From: CAWDXG01 sp963822115 | Lineage (GTDB): Bacteria > Myxococcota_A > Polyangia > Polyangiales > Polyangiaceae | Assembly: GCA_963822115.1 (NCBI GenBank) | Contig: CAWGGM010000006.1 | Span: 310,001 to 374,000, forward strand | Length of the DNA stretch: 64,000 nt | Direction: 5' to 3' | In this document: piece by piece, positions 23,297 through 35,158 of the stretch | How positions within the stretch are numbered: the first letter of the stretch is position 1 | Layout of the letters: every line of letters begins with the position of its first letter | Notes under the pieces: generated by a model | Told to the model about the DNA's origin: nothing | The model's database searches: none | What the model saw: the letters and a program-made list of their open reading frames with translations, nothing else | Made by a program: the position numbers and the translations under genes

Positions 23297-24463
23297 TCAG
23301 CCCGCGCCCGCGTCCGTCGCGGTGCCGCCGCTGCCGCCCGCGCTGCTGCCACCGGTGCCACCGGTGCCACCGGTGCCACCGCTGCCGCCCGCGCCGCCGC
23401 CGCCGGGGCAGGTCGGGATGCCAGTCACCGTGCCGCCATCGGCGTCGGTGCCCGGCACGCAGGCGCCGGCCATGTGGAAGATCTGCAGGTACTGCGACGG
23501 GTTCGAGGCTCCGCCGTTGGCCCAGCTCTGGCAGACATCGCCGCTGGCCAGGCAGTCGCTGTCGCAGTTGCACAGCTGGCCGCAGATGCCGACCGAGCCA
23601 CCAGCGTTGAACGTCGCACTGAACAGGCAGGCCGCGGCCTGCGGGCTGCTCGGCGTGGGGTCGGAGCCGCAGGCACCGGGCTGACCGAGGTTCGTGTTGT
23701 TGCAGAATGCGGTGCAGGTACCGACGTTCTGCGGCTGGCCCTGGAAGCCGATGCAGAAACCGGCGCAGGGGTCGGTCGTCGCCGTCGGATCGCAGTCCGC
23801 GCCGACTGCCTTGCCAGCCTTGGGCGTGTCCACGCACAGGCCGTTGCTGAGGTCGCACTTGCGGCCGCCGCAGTCGGCATCCGAAGCGCACTCGGGAATG
23901 CAGGCCGCGATTGTCGTGCCGCTGTCGACAACACCGCCGTCCGCGTCGGTCTGCGACAGCGGCAGACAGAACGAGTCATAACGACCGCCGCACTGGGTGG
24001 TCGCCGTGAGGCTGCAGCCCTGGAGGCACACCGTCTTGGCGGCCGCCGTCGTGCCGACGTTCACGCACTGCGCGGTGGGATCGATCGTCGTGCAGTCGGT
24101 GTTGGCCGAGCAGTCCTTGGTGCAGTAGCCGCGCGCCGGACCACCTGCGCCGAAGCCGTTGGCCGTCGGCAGCGAGCACGTCAGACCGGTACCGCAGTCG
24201 GCGTCCGTCGTGCAGGTCGCGCCGAGCTTCGTCGTGGTCGTGGTGCCACCACCCGCGCCGCCGGTGCCGCCAGTCGTCGTCGTGCCGCCGGTGCCGCCCG
24301 TGGTGCCGCCACCCGTGCCGCCGGAGCCGCCAACGAGCCCACCACCTGTGCCGTTGCCGCCAGTGCCGCCGTTGCCGCCGCTCGAGCTGCTACAGCCGAA
24401 CGTCGTGCCGCCAACAGCGGCAGCAAGCAATCCCAAACCTATCCAAGGTAGTACTTTCTTCAT
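23297..24463 (-). CDS. Cys-rich lipoprotein with Dickkopf/EGF-like Cys modules
   Basis: A 388-residue surface protein. The start at 24463 has a very strong AGGAGG (24472-24477) and gives a clean signal peptide ending TTFGCSSSS. A Gly/Thr-rich tether about 60 residues long follows. The body carries repeated short cysteine modules such as CTTDADCGTGLTC, CSANTDCTTIDPTAQC, CASDADCGGRKCDLSNGLC and CDSDCLASGDVC, like the Dickkopf/EGF-type domains common in Myxococcota surface proteins. The last 30 residues are again Gly/Thr/Ser repeats with no membrane or sorting motif. It is probably anchored by lipid at the outer membrane. Function unknown. A terminator follows. Confidence 0.85.
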   Translation of the reverse strand: MKKVLPWIGLGLLAAAVGGTTFGCSSSSGGNGGTGGNGTGGGLVGGSGGTGGGTTGGTGGTTTTGGTGGAGGGTTTTTKLGATCTTDADCGTGLTCSLPTANGFGAGGPARGYCTKDCSANTDCTTIDPTAQCVNVGTTAAAKTVCLQGCSLTATTQCGGRYDSFCLPLSQTDADGGVVDSGTTIAACIPECASDADCGGRKCDLSNGLCVDTPKAGKAVGADCDPTATTDPCAGFCIGFQGQPQNVGTCTAFCNNTNLGQPGACGSDPTPSSPQAAACLFSATFNAGGSVGICGQLCNCDSDCLASGDVCQSWANGGASNPSQYLQIFHMAGACVPGTDADGGTVTGIPTCPGGGGAGGSGGTGGTGGTGGSSAGGSGGTATDAGAG

Positions 24464-24596
24464 GTTCCCAAGCCTCCTGGTGGGCGGACCGATTAACACG
24501 ATCCCCACCTGCTGACCAAGCCTTACTTCTGGTGGACCGCCGCGCAAGTCGATTCGGCCGCAACCGCCGAAGCCCTGCGGCAGACCCACTGCGCGG

Positions 24597-24671
24597 TGGG
24601 TCGACAGGGATTCGAACCCTGGACCGTCGGATTAAAAATCCGCTGCTCTAACCGAACTGAGCTATCGACCC
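24597..24671 (-). tRNA. tRNA-Lys (TTT anticodon)
   Basis: On the minus strand the cloverleaf is complete: acceptor GGGTCGA/TCGACCC, D-arm GCTCAGTTCGGTTAGAGC, anticodon arm CGGA-TTTTTAA-TCCG with anticodon TTT, and T-arm AGGGTTCGAATCCCT. The 3' CCA is not encoded (CCG follows), so it must be added after transcription. Length is 75 nt. Confidence 0.95.
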
Positions 24672-24820
24672 GCAACCTGCTTCCTGGCTGCGCTTCCGAG
24701 CAGCCGCGGCGTGTCTACCTCGAAAATCCACGACGGGCCACACCCGCGTCCGGGAAATATCGAGCGTTTGGTCGGCACTTCACGGTGGTCCCGGAAAGAT
24801 CCGCGCGCGCTGCAACAGCT

Positions 24821-25075
24821 TCAGTACGGGTGGTGCTCGACGGCACGCGGACTGGCGGGCTGGTGGTCGTCGGGCGAGGGTGACGCCCCCACGCCGTAGT
24901 AGGAGCTCGTGCTCTCGCTGCCCGGACCGACGGGTGAAGTGTTCGCCCACCCCTGCTGATCGTAGTTGTCGTCGGGCGCCTGGGGCTGGGCTGTCCGATC
25001 GTGATCGACGCACGCGCCAAGCCCGATGGCGAGAAGGAGAACCAGTGCCGGAGGCCCGCTGCGGAAGAGCTTCAT
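24821..25075 (-). CDS. Small lipoprotein of unknown function
   Basis: An 84-residue protein with a typical short signal peptide and lipobox (LLLAIGLGACVDHD, Cys near residue 21). A polar, probably unstructured tail rich in Pro, Ser, Asp and Tyr (DNYDQQGWANTS, STSSYYGVG) follows. The ATG at 25075 is preceded by GAGG with good spacing and places the positive residues MKLFR directly before the hydrophobic stretch. No domain is recognisable. It lies between the DUF4388 gene and tRNA-Lys, in the same direction as both. Confidence 0.72.
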   Translation of the reverse strand: MKLFRSGPPALVLLLAIGLGACVDHDRTAQPQAPDDNYDQQGWANTSPVGPGSESTSSYYGVGASPSPDDHQPASPRAVEHHPY

Positions 25076-25185
25076 GATCTGCCTCGTGTAGCAATCCGGG
25101 TGCCAGTCCTGTCCCGCCACCGCCGCAGCAGTCGCCACACGGACTGTCGCCCCTCCTTCACGTGCCTTTCCGGCACACCCGGGGA

Positions 25186-26442
25186 TCAGCCCTGCGGGCG
25201 CAGGCGAGCCAGCATGGCGCCGACATCCTTCTTGATGGCGGCTTCGCGCTCGGCGTCCACGACCGAGCCCACGCTGAACAGCGCAAAGCTCACGTACTCG
25301 TGCAGCATCTGCTTGAGCACGTTCTCGGCGTCGCCGCCGCCGGCGACCAGGACCAGGTTCTCGGCCACCGCTTCGGGATCGAACGCGCCGCTCGGGTTGG
25401 GGCCGGCGTTGCGGAACAGGATGTCGTACACGCCCGCACCCACCGCAAAGGAAGCGAGGCTCTGGCGCACTTCCTCGCCACGCTGGACCTCGTCAGCACT
25501 GGCGAGGATGGCGCGCAGGACCGCGTTGGCCGTCTCGACGATAGCGGTCGGACCACCGCTCATGCGCGGCGGATGCATCACAACGTGCTTGCTCTGGATC
25601 AGCCCGTAGACCTGCTTTGCGGTCTCGAACTCGCCCCGCCCCGTCTCGCGGCCGAGGTCTTCTACGCTGCGACGGCCGTCGACGAGAGCATAGATAGCCG
25701 CATACTCCTCGGCGGGCTCTCCCTTGCCGTCGACCCGGACCGGCACGTAGTCGCCCGACGGGATCTTCTGCTGGAAGTACGTCATCTCGTCGAGACGCGT
25801 CACTCCATCCATGAGCAACATGTTCGCGCTGACCGTGTGACGCGAGACGAGCCGCTCCTCGTCGAAACCGTCGAGGAAGAAGAACGTCCCGTCGCTGACG
25901 GTCAGCATGCCGAACACGACTTCCTCGACCTGCTTGCCGATGTACTCGTAGACCTTCTCCTGCGACAGGAAGCCGAGCTCGATGGCGACGTCGCCGAAGC
26001 GGCGCCCCGAGCGCACCTTCTCCATGATCTGCTCGAGCTGTCCGGCGGTGAGCGCGCCGAAGCGATACAGCACCGACCCCAGCCGTTCATCGTCGACCGT
26101 CGTCTGTGCGCCCACCACATTGCCCTGTTCGAGGAACGCCGAGCGCGTGTGCTCACCGTCGAACACGAGCAACTCGCCCCGCCAGCCCGTCTGGCCGAGC
26201 AGCGCCAGCACGTCACCCATCGCTCCCGGGGTAATTTCCCCGGCCAACCGGACCAGCGCGCCGTCGCTCTCGTCACGCTGCCCGTCCTCGCCCGTGTAGC
26301 GCATCAAGACCACGTGCTCGGGCGCCGGCATGAGCCGATAGGCCCCGGCGCGCGAACGCATGCGCTGGCTTGCCACGGTGCCGATCGGATGAGCCGTCCC
26401 GTGCGAATCGACGCGGACCAGCTCTGCTCGGACCTCCTTCAT
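25186..26442 (-). CDS. DUF4388 domain protein
   Basis: A 418-residue cytosolic protein. The segment from about residue 60 to 230 (GEITPGAMGDVLALLGQTGW, GELLVFDGEHTRSAFLEQGN, YRFGALTAGQLEQIMEKVR) is the DUF4388 domain, frequent in deltaproteobacterial signalling proteins. An N-terminal beta region and a C-terminal helical part with a DALVDGRRS-like winged-helix segment (IYALVDGRRSVEDLGRETG) complete it. No enzyme motif is present. It lies 150 bp downstream of dnaE on the same strand, though co-transcription is uncertain. In this clade DUF4388 proteins are often thought to be scaffolds or regulators; the role here is not known. Confidence 0.82.
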   Translation of the reverse strand: MKEVRAELVRVDSHGTAHPIGTVASQRMRSRAGAYRLMPAPEHVVLMRYTGEDGQRDESDGALVRLAGEITPGAMGDVLALLGQTGWRGELLVFDGEHTRSAFLEQGNVVGAQTTVDDERLGSVLYRFGALTAGQLEQIMEKVRSGRRFGDVAIELGFLSQEKVYEYIGKQVEEVVFGMLTVSDGTFFFLDGFDEERLVSRHTVSANMLLMDGVTRLDEMTYFQQKIPSGDYVPVRVDGKGEPAEEYAAIYALVDGRRSVEDLGRETGRGEFETAKQVYGLIQSKHVVMHPPRMSGGPTAIVETANAVLRAILASADEVQRGEEVRQSLASFAVGAGVYDILFRNAGPNPSGAFDPEAVAENLVLVAGGGDAENVLKQMLHEYVSFALFSVGSVVDAEREAAIKKDVGAMLARLRPQG

Positions 26443-26592
26443 GGACCTGGGACGATAACCCAGACCGGCCTCCCCCGGCGAGGTTGTCGCAACGGCCGGA
26501 GGGCTTTGCCAGGCCGGAATCCAGCAGCGCGACGCCGGCGAGCGGCCCGGAACCAGGTGGCCGGGTCCGCCCTGGCAGAACAGGAACGGCGG

Positions 26593-30156
<3,564 letters not shown>

Positions 30157-30441
30157 CGTGCCTCGCGGAATAGCCTGAGCCTTGGCGCTACCCTAGCAGC
30201 TCGACGCCCCACGACGGCCGTCAACAATACGAACCAACCCGGACAGGTCGCTACCGACAGACCGGACTCCACGCCGCGCCGGCCGGCGAGCCCCTGGTCG
30301 AGGCTCTTGCAAGAATCCGGCTTTCCAGCTACCATCCACGGGCCCCCACTGCTGGCTCACAGCCGGGGGACGACCCATCCGCTCCCCCGGGGTCCGGCGC
30401 TTTGCCTACCGGGGTCACGACCCTTCACGGAGGCATCCTCA

Positions 30442-31659
30442 ATGCTTGTACGACGCAATCTCGGACTACTGGTTGTCGGCTCAGCGCTCGGCTTTGCTTT
30501 CATGACCGCCTGCAGCGGTTCGAGCAAGAAGACCACGTCTTCCTCCACGGACAAGCCGGACAAGTCCTGCACGGACACCGGCGTGACCTGCGACCATCCG
30601 CCGGCAGATCCGGGCGGTCCGGCTGCGGCCGGCACCACGCCGACGGTGCTTGCGATCAGCAAGCTGTACCTCGGCGACACGGACAAGCAGGGCAACCCCG
30701 ACCCGAACGCCTGGAAGAGCCTCGGCTACGACATCGACGGCATCGTCTCGACGCCGCACGGCACCAACCACTGCAAGCCCGTGGACGGCGCCAATCCGAC
30801 GAACGTGAAGACCGACGGCAACAACGGCATCGACAACTCGTTCGGCGAGAACCTGCTGCCGCTCATCACCAGCCTGGCGCAGGATGTCAGCGCGTCGGTG
30901 AACCAGTCGATCTCCGACGGTTCGTTCACCGTGATGGTGAAGATGGACAACGTCGATTCCCAGGCCAACCAGGACGGCATCACGGCCGCGCTCTACGGCG
31001 GCGCCAAGATGGGAAGCGCGCCGGTCTGGGACGGCACCGACAAGTGGCCGGTGGTTCCGGAGCTGCTCAACGGCGGCAACATCAACGACCCCAAGGTACA
31101 GTTCGCGAAGAGCTTCGTGGCCGACAACACCTGGGTCTCGGGCTCGCAGGGCGATCTGGCCCTGAACCTGGCGGTGCAGGGCTACAACCTCACGCTCAAC
31201 ATCGGCAAGGCGGTCATCACGATGAAGCTCGCGGGCGACCGCAAGTCGGCCAGCGGCGGCATCATCGCGGGTGTGATCAACACGGAGGATCTGGTCAGCC
31301 AGCTGAAGAAGGTGGCCGGTTCGTTCGACCCGAGCCTGTGCGACGGCCCCACCTTCGAGAGCATCGCCCAGCAGATCCGCGTGGCCAGCGACATCATGAG
31401 CAACGGCACCAACGGCGACCCGAGCAAGACCTGTGACGCCATCAGCATCGGCATCGGCTTCGATGCCCAGCAGGTCCAGCTGGGCGACGTGGCCCCGGTC
31501 AGCCCGCCCGGAGCGGATCCGTGCAACCCGTCCGGTGGTGCCGGCGGCACTGGCGGCACCGGCGGCGCTGGCGGAGCAGCCGGCGGCGCTGGCGGAGCAG
31601 CCGGCGGCGCTGGCGGAGCAGCCGGCGGCGCTGGCGGCGCTGCTGACGCCGGAATCTAG
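30442..31659 (+). CDS. Lipoprotein with Gly/Ala repeat C-terminus
   Basis: A 405-residue secreted lipoprotein. The ATG at 30442 has GGAGG at 30429-30433, and the signal peptide ends FMTACSG. After a Ser/Thr/Asp tether, a globular region (about 65-370) has beta-rich alternation (VMVKMDNVDSQANQDGI, DLALNLAVQGYNLTLNIGKA) without a family I can name. The last 30 residues are GGTGG/AAGGAGG repeats encoded by a tandem 21-bp repeat. The repeat count is likely to vary between strains. It is the first of a run of plus-strand envelope genes; an OmpA-like lipoprotein follows 233 bp later. Function unknown. Confidence 0.8.
   Translation: MLVRRNLGLLVVGSALGFAFMTACSGSSKKTTSSSTDKPDKSCTDTGVTCDHPPADPGGPAAAGTTPTVLAISKLYLGDTDKQGNPDPNAWKSLGYDIDGIVSTPHGTNHCKPVDGANPTNVKTDGNNGIDNSFGENLLPLITSLAQDVSASVNQSISDGSFTVMVKMDNVDSQANQDGITAALYGGAKMGSAPVWDGTDKWPVVPELLNGGNINDPKVQFAKSFVADNTWVSGSQGDLALNLAVQGYNLTLNIGKAVITMKLAGDRKSASGGIIAGVINTEDLVSQLKKVAGSFDPSLCDGPTFESIAQQIRVASDIMSNGTNGDPSKTCDAISIGIGFDAQQVQLGDVAPVSPPGADPCNPSGGAGGTGGTGGAGGAAGGAGGAAGGAGGAAGGAGGAADAGI
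31561..31644 (+). repeat. Tandem 21-bp repeat inside the lipoprotein gene
   Basis: Three perfect copies of a 21-bp unit beginning GGCGGCGCTGGCGGAGCAGC (31561-31581, 31582-31602, 31603-31623) are followed by a degenerate fourth copy. Each encodes seven residues (GGAGGAA). The unit keeps the reading frame, so copy-number changes would lengthen or shorten the C-terminal tail without a frameshift. Confidence 0.9.
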
Positions 31660-31892
31660 CCCGTAACGGCCCGGACACGCCCCCTGGCCCGCCCCTCCTG
31701 CCTTGCGCGGAAACATTCTGCGCGATCGCAGTGAAGACGGACCCGGGGGCGTTCGTCTATCCCGGGGTCAGGAGGGCTTGCAGCGCCCGAGCCTTGCGCT
31801 CCCCGGGTCAATTGGACTACCGCTTGCGGGCCGGAGGGCCACGCAGCATCAGGCGCCCGACCCATCCTGGCGTTTTCCCGGAGGATTCAGCA

Positions 31893-32522
31893 ATGGTTCG
31901 TAGGTCTGCTTTGTTTGTCTCGATTCTGGGTGCGGCGCTCGCCGCTCCCGCTCTCATCGGCTGCACGGCATCCATCAGGGCAGGCGGCGCTGCCAATGCT
32001 GGTGACGCGAAGCCCGCTCCCCCGCCGCCGCCTCCCCCGCCGCCGGCCAAGCCCGCGCCCGCGCCCGCGCCGGCCCCCGCACCGAAGCCGGTCACCAAGA
32101 TCACGCAGAAGGGCGATGCCATCAAGCTACCTGGCAACATCGTATTCGACACCGGCAAGGCCACCCTGAAGGCGGGCTCGGGCAGCGACGTGGTGCTCAA
32201 CCAGCTCAAGGAATACCTCGATCAAAACCCGCAGATCACGCTGCTGCGCATCGAGGGACACACCGACAACGTCGGCAAGCCGGCTGACAACATGAAGCTG
32301 TCCGGCGAGCGCGCACTGACCATCAAGAAGTGGCTGGTGGACCACGGCATCAAGGCCGATCGCCTGATCGCGGTGGGCTTCGGCGAGACCAAGCCGATCG
32401 CCGACAACTCCACGGATGCCGGCCGCGCCCAGAACCGGCGCACCGAGTTCCACATCGCCAAGCTCGGGGGCAAGGCCTACCTCGGCGCGAACCCCACTGG
32501 CGGCGGCCAGGTCTTCAAGTAA
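31893..32522 (+). CDS. OmpA-family lipoprotein (Pal-like) with polyproline tether
   Basis: A 209-residue lipoprotein. The ATG at 31893 has GGAGGA upstream and the lipobox is PALIGCTA. A Pro-rich run followed by an alternating Ala-Pro segment (APAPAPAPAPKP, about 45-68) acts as a stiff spacer. The OmpA/MotB domain (about 80-200) is complete: GNIVFDTGKATLKAGSG, RIEGHTDNVGKPADNMKLSGERA and GRAQNRRTEFHI. It has the Asp and Arg residues that hold diaminopimelate of peptidoglycan. It should pin the outer membrane to the wall. Unlike the OmpA protein at 21363 it has no calcium repeats. Confidence 0.93.
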   Translation: MVRRSALFVSILGAALAAPALIGCTASIRAGGAANAGDAKPAPPPPPPPPPAKPAPAPAPAPAPKPVTKITQKGDAIKLPGNIVFDTGKATLKAGSGSDVVLNQLKEYLDQNPQITLLRIEGHTDNVGKPADNMKLSGERALTIKKWLVDHGIKADRLIAVGFGETKPIADNSTDAGRAQNRRTEFHIAKLGGKAYLGANPTGGGQVFK

Positions 32523-32686
32523 CCAGGCGCCCCCAACCCATCGCCCCTTCTGGGGCAGCCGCGAGCCGGCCCGGTCATCGACCGGTGCCGGCTCCTGGCT
32601 TCTGGGCGACGGATCCGGACCGTCGGCCCGTGGGCAGGGCACGGGTGTGCTGGAAGGGCGATTCAGCTGCTGCTATCCAGGGGCCG

Positions 32687-33271
32687 ATGAGCTCCGCCTT
32701 CCGCCGCCTACTACTTTCCTTCCCCCCGGTGTTGCTGGCCGTGGCGTGCAGCCGCTCGCCGAAGGATCTCCGGGTGTGGCAACCCGCGGACCACGACCGC
32801 ACCGAAGAAAACCGCAACGCGCAGGCCGCCCCCAATACCGGCGACCAGAACGCGGATCTGAGCCAGCCGGCGAAGATGCTCGGCGTCGACCAGGTGGTGC
32901 TCGTGACCTGGCGACAGAACTGCACTCGCTGTCACGGCATGCTGGGTCGCGGCGACGGCCCACAGGGAGCCATGTTCGGGGCGCGCGATCTGTCCGATCC
33001 GGCGTGGCAGAAGTCGGTGACCGACGCGCAGCTCAGCACGGCGATCACCAACGGCAAGGGCAAGATGCCCGCGTTCAACAATCTGCCGGCCTCGACCGTC
33101 ACCGGGCTCGTCCACCTCGTGCGGATGATGAACGCCGACCGCGGCGCGGCCCAGGCTCAGGACAACCAGGCGACAGGCGGCGCAGGTGGGGCGCCGACGA
33201 AGCCCGCGAAGACGACCGCCAAGGCGCATCCTCCGCGCAAGCGCAGCAGGCCCGACAAGACGCCGCGATGA
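32687..33271 (+). CDS. Monohaem cytochrome c lipoprotein
   Basis: A 194-residue protein with lipobox LLAVACSR. A class I cytochrome c domain has the haem motif CTRCH (Cys79-Cys82-His83), followed by GMLGRGDGPQG, and a probable distal Met ligand in GKMPAFNNLP. Residues after 150 form a Lys/Pro/Ala-rich basic tail. Lipid-anchored cytochromes of this size usually carry electrons at the outer face of the inner membrane or on the outer membrane. It overlaps the next gene as ATGA, so the two are translationally coupled. No oxidase or reductase lies nearby; the partner is unknown. Confidence 0.88.
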   Translation: MSSAFRRLLLSFPPVLLAVACSRSPKDLRVWQPADHDRTEENRNAQAAPNTGDQNADLSQPAKMLGVDQVVLVTWRQNCTRCHGMLGRGDGPQGAMFGARDLSDPAWQKSVTDAQLSTAITNGKGKMPAFNNLPASTVTGLVHLVRMMNADRGAAQAQDNQATGGAGGAPTKPAKTTAKAHPPRKRSRPDKTPR

Positions 33272-33768
33272 CCGCCGACGCGGAGGCCGACGAGCACGGG
33301 AACGCCGAGGCCACCGGGACCCCAAGCGGCGGGACCAGCGCGGAGCCACGACCGCCACGCGACTGGCGCCACCGCGCTCCTCGCCTCCTGCTGCTGGCCG
33401 GTCTCGCGATCGCGGCGCTGGTGGTTGCCCCCGCGATCCCGCGCGACCAGACCCTGGTGTTCCGGCTGGACGAGGGCCTGCAACCCGTCCGGATGCTCAC
33501 TGCGACCTGGACCCGCTACGGCCAAGAGGAGCCGACCGGGGGGGTAACGCTGCGCTTTCCCGACCACGCGCCGCGGCACGTCCGCCACAAGCTCCGGGTA
33601 CCCAACGGCGAGTACGTATTGAGCATCGCGCTCGAGCGCGGCGTGCCGGAGACAACATCCCCCGGCCGCGCTAATCTCGGCGGCGAGCACACCGCACGGA
33701 TCGAATACGTCCGGCGCGTCGACCTCGAGGGCGGCGAAACACTCGTTGTCCTGCGACAGGAGTACTGA
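33268..33768 (+). CDS. Single-pass membrane protein of unknown function
   Basis: A 166-residue protein. An acidic N-terminal cytosolic tail (about 1-35) precedes one membrane helix (LLLLAGLAIAALVVAPA, about 38-56) and a periplasmic beta-rich domain (TLVFRLDEGLQPVRMLTATW, HKLRVPNGEYVLSIALERG). The start overlaps the cytochrome stop as ATGA, and the FHA-sigma-54 activator gene starts 2 bp after its own stop, so it is the middle gene of a three-gene operon. No family is recognisable. Its fixed position suggests it links the cytochrome lipoprotein and the regulator. Confidence 0.72.
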   Translation: MTADAEADEHGNAEATGTPSGGTSAEPRPPRDWRHRAPRLLLLAGLAIAALVVAPAIPRDQTLVFRLDEGLQPVRMLTATWTRYGQEEPTGGVTLRFPDHAPRHVRHKLRVPNGEYVLSIALERGVPETTSPGRANLGGEHTARIEYVRRVDLEGGETLVVLRQEY

Positions 33769-33769
33769 C

Positions 33770-35119
33770 GTGAGTCAACCATCGGAGATCGCGACGCGCG
33801 CGGCGCGCTCGAAGGACGAGCTTCCCGAGGAGCTGGTGCTGGTGGTCGTCAGCGGGCAGATGCGCGGCCAACGCGTGAAGGTGCTCGACCGCATGCGCAT
33901 CGGCAAGGCGCCCGACAACGACCTGGTTCTCGCGGACGACACGGTGTCCCGACACCACTGCGAGCTCACGCGGGGCGCCTCCGGCATCCTGGTACGCGAC
34001 CTGGATTCGACGAACCACACCCGCATCGGCGGCACCACGATACGCGAGGCCACGGTCGAGCCCGGCGCGACACTCACCGTCGGCAACGTCGAGATGATCC
34101 TGCGGTCCGAACCCAATCGCGCACAGATCCTGCCCAGCGAGGCGGACCGGTTCGGCGACGCGCTCGGCCCGAGCCTGGCGATGCGGAGCATCTTCGGCGT
34201 GCTCGAGCGCATCGCACCCACCGACGCGGCGGTACTGCTCGAAGGCGAGACGGGCACGGGCAAGGACGTTCTGGCGCGGGCCATCCACGAACAGAGTCCG
34301 CGGAGCGGACAGCCGTTCGTCGTCGTCGACTGCGGCGCGGTCAGCTACAACTTGATCGAAAGCGAGCTGTTCGGACACGAACGCGGCGCGTTCACCGGCG
34401 CAGTCGCGACGCGGCAGGGCGCCTTCGAGGTGGCAGGGCGCGGCACGCTGTTCCTCGACGAGGTGGGCGAGCTGCCGCTCGACGTGCAGCCCAAGCTGCT
34501 GCGCGTGCTCGAGTCCGGCGAGTTCAGGCGGGTCGGCGGCAACCGCACGCTGCGCGCCGAGGCACGCATCGTGGCGGCCACCAAGCGCGACCTGAAGGAC
34601 GAAGTCGAGCGCGGGAAATTCCGTGAAGATCTCTATTTCCGGCTTGCGGTGGTGCCGATCGGCGTCCCGCCGCTCCGGTTGCGGCGCGAGGACGTTCCTA
34701 CGCTGGTGAAGCACTTTCTGGCAGTGGCCGGCAAGCGTGACCCCGCCGCGGCGAGCATCACGCTCTCGCCCGAAACGATCGCGGCGCTGTCCGCACACGA
34801 CTGGCCGGGCAACGTGCGCGAGCTCAGGAACGTGCTCGATCGCGCCATCTACATCGCGACGGCGAGCGGCGAGACGGAGCTCAGGCTGGTGGACCTGCCG
34901 GTCTCGGCATCCGCCTCGAACGCCGCACACGAGACGCGGTCGTTCTCCCCCGGGCAGAGCTATCGAGAGACGCGCGCGGCGTTCGAGGCGGACTTCGAGC
35001 AGCGCTACGTGTCGTGGCTGCTGGGCCGCCACAAGGGGAACATCAGCGCGGCGGCCCGCGAAGCCCGTATGGACCGCAAGCACCTGTACGATCTGGCGCG
35101 CAAGCACGGCCTGCGTTGA
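33770..35119 (+). CDS. FHA domain-sigma-54 activator (enhancer-binding protein)
   Basis: A 449-residue transcription activator. The N-terminal FHA domain (about 20-110: MRIGKAPDNDLVLADDTVSR, then HH and LDSTNHT) binds phosphothreonine. The AAA+ domain (about 125-365) has Walker A EGETGTGKD, the sigma-54 loop GAFTGA, Walker B GTLFLDEVGELP and the Arg-rich sensor regions. A C-terminal Fis-type HTH (KGNISAAAREARMDRKHLYD) completes it. It should drive sigma-54 promoters when a Ser/Thr kinase has phosphorylated a partner; this fusion is a hallmark of myxobacteria. The GTG start at 33770 is favoured by AGGAG just upstream. It is the last gene of the operon with the cytochrome. Confidence 0.93.
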   Translation: MSQPSEIATRAARSKDELPEELVLVVVSGQMRGQRVKVLDRMRIGKAPDNDLVLADDTVSRHHCELTRGASGILVRDLDSTNHTRIGGTTIREATVEPGATLTVGNVEMILRSEPNRAQILPSEADRFGDALGPSLAMRSIFGVLERIAPTDAAVLLEGETGTGKDVLARAIHEQSPRSGQPFVVVDCGAVSYNLIESELFGHERGAFTGAVATRQGAFEVAGRGTLFLDEVGELPLDVQPKLLRVLESGEFRRVGGNRTLRAEARIVAATKRDLKDEVERGKFREDLYFRLAVVPIGVPPLRLRREDVPTLVKHFLAVAGKRDPAAASITLSPETIAALSAHDWPGNVRELRNVLDRAIYIATASGETELRLVDLPVSASASNAAHETRSFSPGQSYRETRAAFEADFEQRYVSWLLGRHKGNISAAAREARMDRKHLYDLARKHGLR

Positions 35120-35158
35120 CGGCGGGGCGGCAGGCTTTTCCGCTGGCGATGGGCCGGC

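Noticed and set aside
23341..23395. ACCGGTGCC-type direct repeats that could suggest a CRISPR-like array
   Set aside because: The units are 9 bp without spacers and encode the Gly/Thr tether of the minus-strand lipoprotein.
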